From CAZQHK01 sp964593455 (GTDB lineage: Bacteria; Muiribacteriota; CAYSPT01), in contig CAZQHK010000003.1 in assembly GCA_964593455.1 (NCBI GenBank), positions 62,001 through 126,000 of the forward strand: a stretch of DNA of 64,000 nt. The letters are read 5' to 3'. Below are positions 8,088-16,191 of this stretch, piece after piece (the first letter of the stretch is position 1; every line of letters starts with the position of its first letter). A program made the position numbers and the translations under genes. The notes below the pieces were generated by a model. That model had not been told where the DNA came from. It did no database searches and was given only the letters and a program-made list of their open reading frames with translations.

Positions 8088-10252
8088 GGCAGTCCCTTTC
8101 TGTCACCGAGATCAAGTGGTCCGAGAAGCGCCCGCAGCTCGGTGTCTTCCTCTCTTACCATTAAAGAGAGGGAACCCTGGCCGGGTTCTGGTGGAAATTC
8201 TTTCAGAGAGAAGATCTGGGAGATGCGCTTCTGAAATCCCAGCCGGATGAGCCCGGCCGCGGCCAGTATCAGTGCTTCATATTTTCCTTCGTCCAGCTGA
8301 GCCAACCGTTCCGGGACATTGCCTCGCACCCCGCAGGGCAATAGATCGGTTCTCAGTTCGGCCAGTTGATGTTGGCGGCGCTTACTGGAGGTGCCCACTC
8401 TGGCTTCCGTCGGTAGATCAGCCAGGGATTCACCGGAGCCTGTCACCAGGCATTCCCAGGGTGCCGCCGCGGGAGTTACCGCGGCCACATGAAGACCGTC
8501 AGGAATTCTGGTGGGAAGATCCTTGGTACTGTGTACTGCCAGGTCGATTTTCCCGCTCAGTAAAGCCTCGTCCAGATCACGGGTGAAAAAATCGTTGGTC
8601 TGCACGTTCGGTAGTGGAGTGTTTTTATCTCTGTCACAGGGCGCCTCCATGGTAATAACTTCAAACGTGGTGCCGGCGGAGAGAAGGCTCAATAAATCCA
8701 GCACTTCACGTATCTGTATGTGAGAGAGACGGCTGGTGCGACCACCGATTTTAATGGTTCGTTCCAATTGCCGGGAACCGCTTTGGGAAAGATACCATGT
8801 AAGAGTGTGCGTGACGGCGGCCTGTTCTGCCGCCGCCACCCGGGCTGCGTTCTGCCCTGACAGTGGTACATCGGAGATGTCGGCCAGGCCGTAGTAGCAG
8901 CCGCGACCTGGATGTTCCAGCAGGTTGCCGGTGCTTCCGGTCAGGTCGATAACCACCAGGTCATGGGACCGGGTATGCCCGCGGACCGCCTCGACCTGAG
9001 CGGCCGCGAGATCGGAGGTCAGAATCAGGGCGTGTGATCCCGTAAGAAAATCTTCCAGTACCTCCGGGTTTCCCGGGGTTAAACCGAGCCGGGAACACCA
9101 AGCAACACCGGAAGATTCCGCCCGTTTTGAAAAGGGAACAACTATCGCTCCAGTCTCCAGGAGTCCTGAGGCTATTGCTTTACCCAAGCGGCCACATCCG
9201 AAGAGCAGCACCCGGCGTCTCGGGAGGGGGGCACAGTGTTTTTCCAGCAGAGATATCACGGATCCGGTCCAGCTACTGTCCAGGAAAGATAAGCCGCTTT
9301 CATGGCGCAGTTTCTTTTGTGACTTCAGGCACCGGTCGAAGGCCTGGTTGAGGGGGGATGAGCGCTCCGCAATCCACCGGGCTCGCGCTGAACGTACCTG
9401 GCCGACAATTTCTGTCTCTCCCCGCATCAGGGAATCGAGTCCGGAGATCATCCGGAGAAGGTGGTGAAAAGCCTTCTCCCCGCATCGAGTGTAGAGGACC
9501 GGCCGGTAGGATTCCAGGAGGATGCCGGTTCTCTCCTGCACCAAACTCAAGACATCGTGAATAGTAGCCCGTGGGGAAGGAGCGAAAAACCAGCACTCCC
9601 AGCGCAGACAGGTGGCCAGGAAGAGCATTTCGCTGGCCGGCCCGTCTCCCGGAGCCAGGCTGGCAGTGCTCCTGACCAAGGTAGCGAAAACGTCACTGGG
9701 CAGAGTGTGTCCTTTTATTCCGAAAACCACCAGTTGCGGCGGTGGGTCTTTCCTGTTTCGGAACATGGCGGCTATCTCATCCCGCACCTTTTGCGACCGG
9801 GAACAATCCCGGCCGTTGGAATAAACGGCGACGCTAATGCCGTCCTGCACGTGAGTGGCCGGAAAGATTACACGGGAAAGACGTCCGGGTGAAACAACAC
9901 AGAAAAGGATATTACGGTCTTTGGCCTCCCGGCTGATCCGGACGTTGAGGGCGGGGTCTGAAGTGGCCGCCACCACCAGAAAAAAAGAATCGAGGCAGGT
10001 GCGGCTGTAAGTAGCTTGCTCCCACCGGATAGTGCCTTTCTCCACCGGTTCCCGAAGACGCTGGCATATTTTCGGCGAGAGCACTGTTACCGTGGCCCCA
10101 GCTGCGGTCAGGGTCAAAGCTTTGCGGGCACCAACCCGGCCGCCGCCCACCACCAGACACCGGAGCCCGGCCACGTCGATCCCTAATGGCAGATAGCTTC
10201 GTTTGGTCCAGGCTGCGTTGGAATGCAAATCAGGTGGCACGTGTTCAGACAT
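8063..10252 (-). CDS. SirC-HemA-HemC trifunctional fusion (precorrin-2 dehydrogenase, glutamyl-tRNA reductase, truncated porphobilinogen deaminase)
   Basis: The 729-residue protein has three parts. Residues ~15-165 are a CysG-N/SirC dehydrogenase (GLRCLVVGGGRVGARKAL). Residues ~170-500 are glutamyl-tRNA reductase with the catalytic Cys in FLATCLRWE, GLDSLMRGETEIVGQVR and a GCGRLG Rossmann motif. Residues ~508-729 are HemC (KIGGRTSRL, KIDLAVHSTKDLP, RVGTSSKRR, CGVRGNVPERL, EPGQGSL). Two pieces are missing. The helical dimerisation domain of HemA is reduced to a short linker. HemC stops just after EPGQGSL, without its third domain and the cofactor-binding cysteine. The cobA frame begins at once, so the missing domain is not hidden in another frame. 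It is the first gene of the heme operon. Confidence 0.9.
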   Translation of the reverse strand: MSEHVPPDLHSNAAWTKRSYLPLGIDVAGLRCLVVGGGRVGARKALTLTAAGATVTVLSPKICQRLREPVEKGTIRWEQATYSRTCLDSFFLVVAATSDPALNVRISREAKDRNILFCVVSPGRLSRVIFPATHVQDGISVAVYSNGRDCSRSQKVRDEIAAMFRNRKDPPPQLVVFGIKGHTLPSDVFATLVRSTASLAPGDGPASEMLFLATCLRWECWFFAPSPRATIHDVLSLVQERTGILLESYRPVLYTRCGEKAFHHLLRMISGLDSLMRGETEIVGQVRSARARWIAERSSPLNQAFDRCLKSQKKLRHESGLSFLDSSWTGSVISLLEKHCAPLPRRRVLLFGCGRLGKAIASGLLETGAIVVPFSKRAESSGVAWCSRLGLTPGNPEVLEDFLTGSHALILTSDLAAAQVEAVRGHTRSHDLVVIDLTGSTGNLLEHPGRGCYYGLADISDVPLSGQNAARVAAAEQAAVTHTLTWYLSQSGSRQLERTIKIGGRTSRLSHIQIREVLDLLSLLSAGTTFEVITMEAPCDRDKNTPLPNVQTNDFFTRDLDEALLSGKIDLAVHSTKDLPTRIPDGLHVAAVTPAAAPWECLVTGSGESLADLPTEARVGTSSKRRQHQLAELRTDLLPCGVRGNVPERLAQLDEGKYEALILAAAGLIRLGFQKRISQIFSLKEFPPEPGQGSLSLMVREEDTELRALLGPLDLGDRKGLPWVLEKST

Positions 10253-10322
10253 CAGTAGTTTGAAGTAAATGATTTTTAATAGAATTCACATTATCACCCT
10301 AGCATAATAAATATAGCTGGGT

Positions 10323-10355
10323 TTTATATCACCTATTTCCCCTTGATTTGTCAAG
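10323..10355 (-). promoter_or_regulatory. Possible promoter/operator of the heme operon
   Basis: On the minus strand TTGACA (10354-10349) is followed by TGATAT after 17 bases or TATAAA after 20 bases. The -10 element is therefore weak or badly spaced. The -35 element lies inside the inverted repeat CTTGA-N4-TCAAG (10342-10355), a possible operator. The half-sites are two bases too close for an FNR-type box. It lies about 70-100 bp before the triple-fusion start codon, in an A+T-rich stretch. Confidence 0.35.
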
Positions 10356-10423
10356 ATTTTTTTGCCGGCCCCATCATGGGGAGTGGCGCTGACTCTATTG
10401 TTTTTCCCGGCCGTGGTTGCTAA

Positions 10424-10599
10424 ACCCGAATAATTCACGAATCTTCGTAGCGAGGTGAAGGAAATGGCCGCAGATACAAGGCGCGCGAAGAAAAAGGACC
10501 GGAGGCGTACCGGTCGGTACGTTGAGGACCTTTTTCAAACGCAACGCAGTAGCTGTGGACATTTCCGAGCCGGAGTAGATTATTTGTGAATTATTCGGG
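10424..10599. repeat. MITE-like palindromic element with 15-bp terminal inverted repeats
   Basis: The 176-bp segment begins with ACCCGAATAATTCAC and ends with its exact reverse complement. Imperfect inverted symmetry continues inwards: GGAAATG pairs with CATTTCC, GAAAAAGG with CCTTTTTC, and a central CGTACCG-GT-CGGTACG lies near 10510. The whole element could fold into one long hairpin. It has no coding capacity. No clear target duplication is visible at its borders. It lies in the divergent gap between the heme operon and the kinase gene, and the rest of that gap (10253-10423) is A+T-rich upstream sequence. It may be a non-autonomous transposable element or a structured RNA gene. Confidence 0.6.
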
Positions 10600-10622
10600 T
10601 AAACTATGTTTCAGGAAGAAGC

Positions 10623-12644
10623 GTGACTTACATGGCTTCGGGAGAACAACATTACGAGGATCTCAATAACCGGGAGCTGTCTTTCACCCGGACGGAGCTT
10701 GGCCTGAAGGCGTGCTTGGCAGCACTGGTGGTCGTCTTTCTCATCTTTTCCGTGTACGAGGTGGTGGAGCGCCAGTGGTTCGGACAGGTGGAGCTGAGTA
10801 GGCTACACCTCTTTCATATCATGCGCGGGATTGGCTCCTCGGTAATCGTGGCTGTGATTGTGGCGTGGTATGTTCTCAGCAGCAGGCCTTTTGTAATTCC
10901 CGCTCGATCGTCCGTACTTGATTTCGAGATATCGGAAGATGAGGCGGATAAAGAGCAGATGCTTCAATTGAACAACTGGTTCATTCGTCTGCGCTGGATC
11001 GCCTGCCTGGTGGCCGCTACTTTGACCATACTGACGATCGAGGTCTTCAACTACCTGGACCGCTCAGCCTTCTGGCCGCTCGTCATCCTGATAGGATGTC
11101 TGCTCGTCTCGAATGTTCTGTACCGGGTGTTGCTGTGGCGTGAATGGCAGGTACAGAAACTTCCCATCCTTCAGATTGTTGCGGATCTTATTATTCTCAC
11201 TGCCATGCTACACTTTTCGGGAGGGATAGAGAATCCACTCTCTTCCGTGTACGTGTTCCACGTCATCTTTGGCGGCATTCTGCTGGACAAGAGAAGGTGT
11301 TACCTGGTGGTGGCGGTAGCATATGTCCTTTTTGCCTCTCTGGCACTGGCGGAGATGACCGGTTTTTGGAATCACTATTCCCTCCTTGTTTTTCCTCATC
11401 CGGAGGTAGGAGAACATATATATCATGTTGCTCATAGGCCGCTGTACGTGGGCAGTCTGCTGCAGCAGCAGTTGCTCCTGCTGGTGCTGACGGCCTACTT
11501 TTCCACCACCATGGCTGACCGGTTGCGAAGGGAAGAAAAACGTGCCCGAGCGGATCGGCAGCGGCTCTTGCGGGTGGTTGAGGCCACGGGTTCCGCTCTG
11601 GCCGTGCTGGATAAGAATTTGCGTCCCGTCTGGCTTAATAAAAGGATGAAACAATGGCTGTCTCATTCGGGGGCGGCGGCAGAAAAAAACGGAACCACCG
11701 CTGGCTGGTGGATCGGAGGAATAGACGGTCCGGCCAGGGAAACTTTCCTGGACGGCAAGGTCCGCATGGTTGAAAGACGGACCCCGGATAAACAAAAGGG
11801 GGAAGAGCGCTTTTTCCAGGTTACGGTGGCTCCCCTGTTTGACGGCTCTGGGAACGTCTACCAGCTCGTGGAGCACATTCAAGATATTACCCATCGTAAG
11901 GTAATGGAGGCGGAGATGATGCACTCGGCCAAAATGGCCGGCTTGGGGTTCATGGCGGCGGGTATTGCTCACGAGATCAACAATCCGCTGGCTTCCATCA
12001 GTACCCGGCTGTGCCTGTTGGCCGAACGGCAAGACCCGGCGTTTCTCCAGGAAAGCCTTCCACTCCTTCGGGCCCAGATCAGTCGCATCGAACGAATTGT
12101 ACGTGGTGTATCGCAGCTTGCCCGGCCCTCCGGGCAGGAGTGGAGCGACTGCCGGATCAACCAGATTGTCAAAGAAACGTGTACCATGCTGAGGCTTCAC
12201 CGGCTGGCCAAAGATCGCTCGATCGAGGTCGCAATGGCGAGAAACCTTCCGGTCACCATGGGCGTCAGGGACCAGCTCATGCAGGTTTTTTCGAACCTGG
12301 GGATCAATGCCCTGGAGGCCATGTCCCCGGGCGGGGTCCTGTCGATCAAGACCTTTATCCGCGACAACGAGATTGGAATAGAATTTGCTGACACTGGTAA
12401 CGGGATGGAGATGAAGGTCCGCTCGAAGATTTTTAAGCCTTTTTTCACCACCAAGAACAAAGGCCTTGGTATCGGGCTTTACTTCGTCAAGAGCATCGTG
12501 GACGGGCACAACGGCCGCATCGAGGTGCGGAGCGTTGCTCAAAAAACTTCGGTATTCACGGTGTTCCTGCCGGTGCGGAAACCGGAACACTTTCATAAAT
12601 GGAAGGCGGGTGTAACGAAGCAGTGGCCGCAAAAATTCTCATAA
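10623..12644 (+). CDS. Membrane-bound sensor histidine kinase (NtrB/AtoS type)
   Basis: The product has about 673 residues. Some seven or eight hydrophobic helices lie within residues 30-300, followed by a PAS-like region (~320-430, VVEATGSALAVLDKNLRPVW). Next come a HisKA domain with the H-box GIAHEINNPLASI near residue 451 and a HATPase domain with N-box FSNLGINALEAM and G-boxes DTGNGM and GLGIGLYFVKS. The long multi-helix input domain suggests sensing a membrane or lipophilic signal, which is inference. It overlaps the response regulator gene by about 22-46 bp, so the two form a cognate pair. The start is GTG at 10623 or ATG at 10632; neither has a decisive ribosome binding site. Confidence 0.92.
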   Translation: MTYMASGEQHYEDLNNRELSFTRTELGLKACLAALVVVFLIFSVYEVVERQWFGQVELSRLHLFHIMRGIGSSVIVAVIVAWYVLSSRPFVIPARSSVLDFEISEDEADKEQMLQLNNWFIRLRWIACLVAATLTILTIEVFNYLDRSAFWPLVILIGCLLVSNVLYRVLLWREWQVQKLPILQIVADLIILTAMLHFSGGIENPLSSVYVFHVIFGGILLDKRRCYLVVAVAYVLFASLALAEMTGFWNHYSLLVFPHPEVGEHIYHVAHRPLYVGSLLQQQLLLLVLTAYFSTTMADRLRREEKRARADRQRLLRVVEATGSALAVLDKNLRPVWLNKRMKQWLSHSGAAAEKNGTTAGWWIGGIDGPARETFLDGKVRMVERRTPDKQKGEERFFQVTVAPLFDGSGNVYQLVEHIQDITHRKVMEAEMMHSAKMAGLGFMAAGIAHEINNPLASISTRLCLLAERQDPAFLQESLPLLRAQISRIERIVRGVSQLARPSGQEWSDCRINQIVKETCTMLRLHRLAKDRSIEVAMARNLPVTMGVRDQLMQVFSNLGINALEAMSPGGVLSIKTFIRDNEIGIEFADTGNGMEMKVRSKIFKPFFTTKNKGLGIGLYFVKSIVDGHNGRIEVRSVAQKTSVFTVFLPVRKPEHFHKWKAGVTKQWPQKFS

Positions 12645-13999
12645 TCGACGACGAAGACCTGTTTCGTGAGGATCTGGCTAGCCTGTTGTCCGTCCGCGGC
12701 TATGAGTGCGAAACCGCCTCTACCGGGGAGGAAGGCTCTGCACTGGCTACTGAATACGGGCCGGATGTAGTGCTCTGCGACATTGTGATGCCCGGCAAAA
12801 GCGGCATTGAGATCCTCGGTGAGATCATGTCCAACAGTCCGGAAACCTGCGTGGTTATGATAACCGCTTACGGAACCCTGGAGACGGCGGTGCAAGCCTT
12901 TCGCCGGGGGGCGGTTGATTACATCAACAAGCCGTTACTGGTGGAAGACGTGGTCCAGAAGATCGAACGTATCATGAACTACCGGCGCCTGATTCAGGAG
13001 GTAAAATTCCTGAGACGCGAGGTATCACCGGATGTCCAGAGTTTGCCGATGGTTGGTAAAAGCAGGGCGATGGAGGACGTTTTTAAGCTGATTGCCAGGG
13101 TCGCGCCTACCAAGAGTACCGTCTTAATCAGCGGGGAATCCGGAACGGGTAAAGAATTAGTGGCGCGGGCCATCCACCAGGCGAGCAATCGTTCCGAGGG
13201 GCCCTTTGTGGCCATCAATTGCGCAGGAGTGGCGGAACAGCTTCTGGAAAGCGAGTTCTTCGGTCATGTTCGCGGGGCGTTCACCGGCGCCGTCAAGAAA
13301 AAGATTGGTTTTTTCGAACTGGCTGATGGCGGGACATTGTTTTTGGATGAGATTTCTGAAGTGTCCCTGAAACTTCAGAGCAAGCTCTTGCGGGCCCTGG
13401 AGGAGCGAGAGTTCATCCGGGTGGGTGAGACCAGGCCGATTCCTTTTACAGCGCGTATCATCACTTCCACCAACAGAAACCTTCAACAACAGGTGGAAGA
13501 TGGATTGTTCCGCAAAGACTTGTGGTTTCGCATTGCGGTCTTCGAAGTTCACCTACCTCTTCTGCGGGAGCGGCGCTCCGACATTCCTCTCCTGGTTGAC
13601 CACTTCGTGAAAAAGTTCAACAGGGAGATGAAGCGGAAAATCATCGGCGTGGAAAATAAAGTCATACGCCGACTACTTTTGCATTCCTGGCCGGGAAATG
13701 TGCGGGAGCTCAGGAACATCATGGAACGGGCCATGATTCTCACTGACGGAGATTATATCACATCGGTTGACCTTCCGGTGGAGACGATGGCTGCTTCAGT
13801 TGAAGCCGGGCACGAATCCGACGGCCTGCGGGAGGCCGTCCAGGCTTATGAAAGAGAACACATCCGGCGGGTTCTGCAGTCCACCGGCGGGAACAAGGAA
13901 GAAGCCGCCCGGCGGCTTCGTATCGATTCCTCGACGCTGTATCGAAAGATGGTCAAACTATCTCTTTTTGATCAGGACCAGCCGCCGGTTTCTGCTTAA
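12599..13999 (+). CDS. Sigma-54-dependent response regulator (NtrC family)
   Basis: This is a three-domain protein of 466 residues. The receiver (residues ~10-125) has the phosphoacceptor Asp61 in VVLCDIVMPG. The AAA+ domain (~145-385) has Walker A GESGTGKE, the sigma-54 contact loop GAFTGA and Walker B GGTLFLDEI. A C-terminal Fis-type helix-turn-helix (NKEEAARRLRIDSSTLYRKM) completes it. It would open sigma-54 promoters when phosphorylated by the adjacent kinase. The start may be ATG 12599 or GTG 12623, the latter giving the usual short lead MAAKILIIDDE. A strong -24/-12 promoter 170 bp downstream, ahead of the porin gene, is an obvious candidate target. Confidence 0.95.
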   Translation: MEGGCNEAVAAKILIIDDEDLFREDLASLLSVRGYECETASTGEEGSALATEYGPDVVLCDIVMPGKSGIEILGEIMSNSPETCVVMITAYGTLETAVQAFRRGAVDYINKPLLVEDVVQKIERIMNYRRLIQEVKFLRREVSPDVQSLPMVGKSRAMEDVFKLIARVAPTKSTVLISGESGTGKELVARAIHQASNRSEGPFVAINCAGVAEQLLESEFFGHVRGAFTGAVKKKIGFFELADGGTLFLDEISEVSLKLQSKLLRALEEREFIRVGETRPIPFTARIITSTNRNLQQQVEDGLFRKDLWFRIAVFEVHLPLLRERRSDIPLLVDHFVKKFNREMKRKIIGVENKVIRRLLLHSWPGNVRELRNIMERAMILTDGDYITSVDLPVETMAASVEAGHESDGLREAVQAYEREHIRRVLQSTGGNKEEAARRLRIDSSTLYRKMVKLSLFDQDQPPVSA

Positions 14000-14168
14000 C
14001 CCCCACTCCTGCAAATTCGCAAGATACAGCCCCTTAGAACTATTGCAGTTATGCACGATAGTATCGCTATCCGCTCTTGTCGCCGCCGCCGGTAAAAAAA
14101 AATCGAGTGACCCTATTGGCCTTGTAAATCGTTCTTTTTGCCGAAAAAAAGAGGCTGTGATTTAACAG

Positions 14169-14183
14169 TGGCATGTCTTTTGC
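14169..14183 (+). promoter_or_regulatory. Sigma-54 (-24/-12) promoter upstream of the SLH porin
   Basis: TGGCATGTCTTTTGC matches the TGGCACG-N4-TTGC consensus. The invariant GG (14170-14171) and GC (14182-14183) are separated by exactly ten bases. Transcription would start near 14195 and give an untranslated leader of about 400 nt before the porin. It follows directly after a sigma-54 activator gene. Activator binding sites were not identified. Confidence 0.75.
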
Positions 14184-14194
14184 GTTTGTAATCA

Positions 14195-14602
14195 ATTCCG
14201 AACCGGGTGTCTATTTGTTCATTTTAGGCAAGGAAGAGCCAAAAAGTGAGTTTCAGTATGTTTGTGTAACCCTGTTGAGAGTTGAAGAAAACAGTTCTGA
14301 AAGGAGGGGATAGTATTGAAAGCTGCTTATCAAGCAGCTGGTCACGGAATATGTGGAGATGACGCTGAGTATTGAAAGAGAGAGAATTGGCGTCTGTAAG
14401 GATAGACAAATGAACTGCAGAATGTTAACCAGGGAGAACCGAAAGCAGAAAGAATGGAGACAGATCACGTGAAGCGTCAAGCCAAAGTTTTGGAAACCGA
14501 GCAAGGAAACCTGGAGGCTTGTTCAAAGGTATCAAAGTATGGTTTGCGCTTCCGAAAGCCACTATTGACTCTCCCAGGAAATGCAGCTGAAGGAGAAAAA
14601 TC
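14195..14602 (+). other. Long untranslated leader of the porin mRNA
   Basis: No convincing gene lies between the activator (ends 13999) and the porin (14603). Within the predicted leader, AGGAGGGG at 14302-14309 precedes a TTG that could start a 19-codon open frame. Just after it is a perfect 7-bp hairpin, AGCTGCT-TATCA-AGCAGCT (14321-14339). The rest is purine-rich and not recognisably structured. The arrangement could be a leader peptide or a regulatory RNA, but nothing proves either. Confidence 0.35.
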
Positions 14603-16081
14603 ATGAAGAAATATAGTGTCGCTATTGTATTGGCAATATTAATGTTATTTACGGTCCCGGTTATGGCGGGCCCATACTCGGATGTACCGTTTAGCCACTG
14701 GGCTTACGACGCGGTCAAGAAGCTCACCTCCAAGGGTATCATCACCGGGATGGCTGACGGGACCTTCCAGGGGAATAAAAATGTCTCCCGGTACGAGCTG
14801 GCAGTGACCATTGCCCGGGCCATTGAAAATATCGGCACCAGCGGTGGTAAGGCTTCTTCCGCCGACATCAATACTCTGGAGAGGCTTACCGTGGAGTTTG
14901 CCGACGAGCTGGCTCTGCTCGGAGTCAAGGTCACGGCCCTGGAAGACGGGCTTCAGTCGATCAGGTCCTTTGACGAGCGGCTGGCCGCTCTGGAGAGTGG
15001 GAAGCACGGTATTTCCAAAGGCTTTATTACCGGCAAAGGCGGCAACTTCAGCCTCAATGGCGAATTGGAGTTCGAGCTGCACGATGCCGAGACCGGTGCC
15101 GCGGCGGAAGACGATCTCACGCTCGGGCTGGACAAGTTTGTGCTCCAGCCGAAGTTAAAGGTCGGGGACAATCTCAGCTTCTCCACCCAGATCTACGTGC
15201 ATGAGAGCGCTTCGGGTTCGGGCGCCTACATGAACGAGTTCCACGCCAAGTTCTCGAAGCTCGACCTGTTTAGCGACAGCAGCTGGCTGGATATCGGTCT
15301 GTACGAGCGCTATGCCAAGGGTCATTATGGCCAGATTACCGAGGGCTACTCCCTGCCGGGTATCGCCTTCTTCCGCGATGACGCCTACACCCTGACCCTG
15401 GGCGGCGTGAAGGCCGGAATCTTCGATTTGAAGTTCTCCATCGGCGGCGGTTACGAGCTCGACGAGAAAGTGATAGCCGAGTCTGCGGCGCCAGCGGCAA
15501 CCAAGAAAGAGAACGAGATCTGGCACGACGACGTTAACAACGCCAAGGTCTGGGACGAGCTGGAGAAGGGGATCAACATCGGTGCCAAATTCGGTGATTT
15601 CGATACGTTATTCTTCTACTACACCGACGAGTTGAGCGCGGCTGACATCGCTCTTCTGAAAGCCGGTCTCAGCGGCTACACCTCGGATGACAACAGCAAA
15701 GACCTCTACGGTTTCAGCACCAAGACCACGTTCAGCGGGATTGACTGCAAGCTCATGTACGTAGAGGCCGAGACCGGTGACATGGAGCGCGAAGCGTATG
15801 CCTTTGAGTTTTCCAAGAAAATCAAGCTCGAAGGCAACAAGAGGTATTTCACCGCGTTTACGCCCTTTATCGCCATGAGCGAGATGGACATAGACGATCG
15901 CTACGATGAAGCTATCGCCTCACCTATGAGCTGGGATCGGGATAAGACCATGTACGGTATTATCTTCGACTTCACCAAGAACACCAAGCTCAAAGTTGAG
16001 TATTACGTCAACGATGAAGACACCGGTGGCGCGGAAGTCAACAATGATGAAATGCTGGTACAGTTAGAGTTCAAGTTCTAA
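14603..16081 (+). CDS. SLH-domain outer-membrane porin
   Basis: The 492-residue product has a signal peptide (about 23 residues, cleavage near VMAGP). One S-layer-homology domain follows (YSDVPFSHWAYDAVKKL...GIITG...GTFQGNKNVSRYELAVTIAR), then a short coiled-coil segment (residues ~90-130) and a long C-terminal region of amphipathic strands ending in LEFKF, as in outer-membrane beta-barrels. In known SLH porins (OmpM type) the SLH domain binds pyruvylated or polyamine-modified peptidoglycan and tethers the outer membrane. GGAG lies upstream of the ATG. It is probably driven by the sigma-54 promoter at 14169 and by the adjacent two-component pair. Confidence 0.88.
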   Translation: MKKYSVAIVLAILMLFTVPVMAGPYSDVPFSHWAYDAVKKLTSKGIITGMADGTFQGNKNVSRYELAVTIARAIENIGTSGGKASSADINTLERLTVEFADELALLGVKVTALEDGLQSIRSFDERLAALESGKHGISKGFITGKGGNFSLNGELEFELHDAETGAAAEDDLTLGLDKFVLQPKLKVGDNLSFSTQIYVHESASGSGAYMNEFHAKFSKLDLFSDSSWLDIGLYERYAKGHYGQITEGYSLPGIAFFRDDAYTLTLGGVKAGIFDLKFSIGGGYELDEKVIAESAAPAATKKENEIWHDDVNNAKVWDELEKGINIGAKFGDFDTLFFYYTDELSAADIALLKAGLSGYTSDDNSKDLYGFSTKTTFSGIDCKLMYVEAETGDMEREAYAFEFSKKIKLEGNKRYFTAFTPFIAMSEMDIDDRYDEAIASPMSWDRDKTMYGIIFDFTKNTKLKVEYYVNDEDTGGAEVNNDEMLVQLEFKF

Positions 16082-16103
16082 CTGAATTTATTAACCAGGT
16101 TAT

Positions 16104-16148
16104 GAGTGGCAGAGATTTTTGAGACTTTGCTTCTCGTCTCTGCCACTC
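16104..16148 (+). terminator. Strong intercistronic hairpin after the porin gene
   Basis: GAGTGGCAGAGA (16104-16115) and TCTCTGCCACTC (16137-16148) form a perfect 12-bp stem with a 21-base loop. It lies 23 bp after the porin stop codon and 43 bp before the next start codon. No uridine tract follows, so it is either an atypical terminator or an mRNA-stabilising/attenuating hairpin lowering expression of the downstream gene. Confidence 0.6.
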
Positions 16149-16191
16149 GTTATCCTGTTGACACGGTTATCACGATTATTGAGGTGAAGAA

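Noticed and set aside
10342..10355. FNR-like palindrome CTTGA-N4-TCAAG upstream of the heme operon
   Set aside because: FNR/CRP sites need two more bases between the half-sites. It is kept only as part of a possible promoter region.
11208..12632. Long minus-strand frame of 474 codons opposite the histidine kinase gene
   Set aside because: It is antisense to a well-supported kinase. It has no recognisable domain or ribosome binding site and reflects G+C codon bias.
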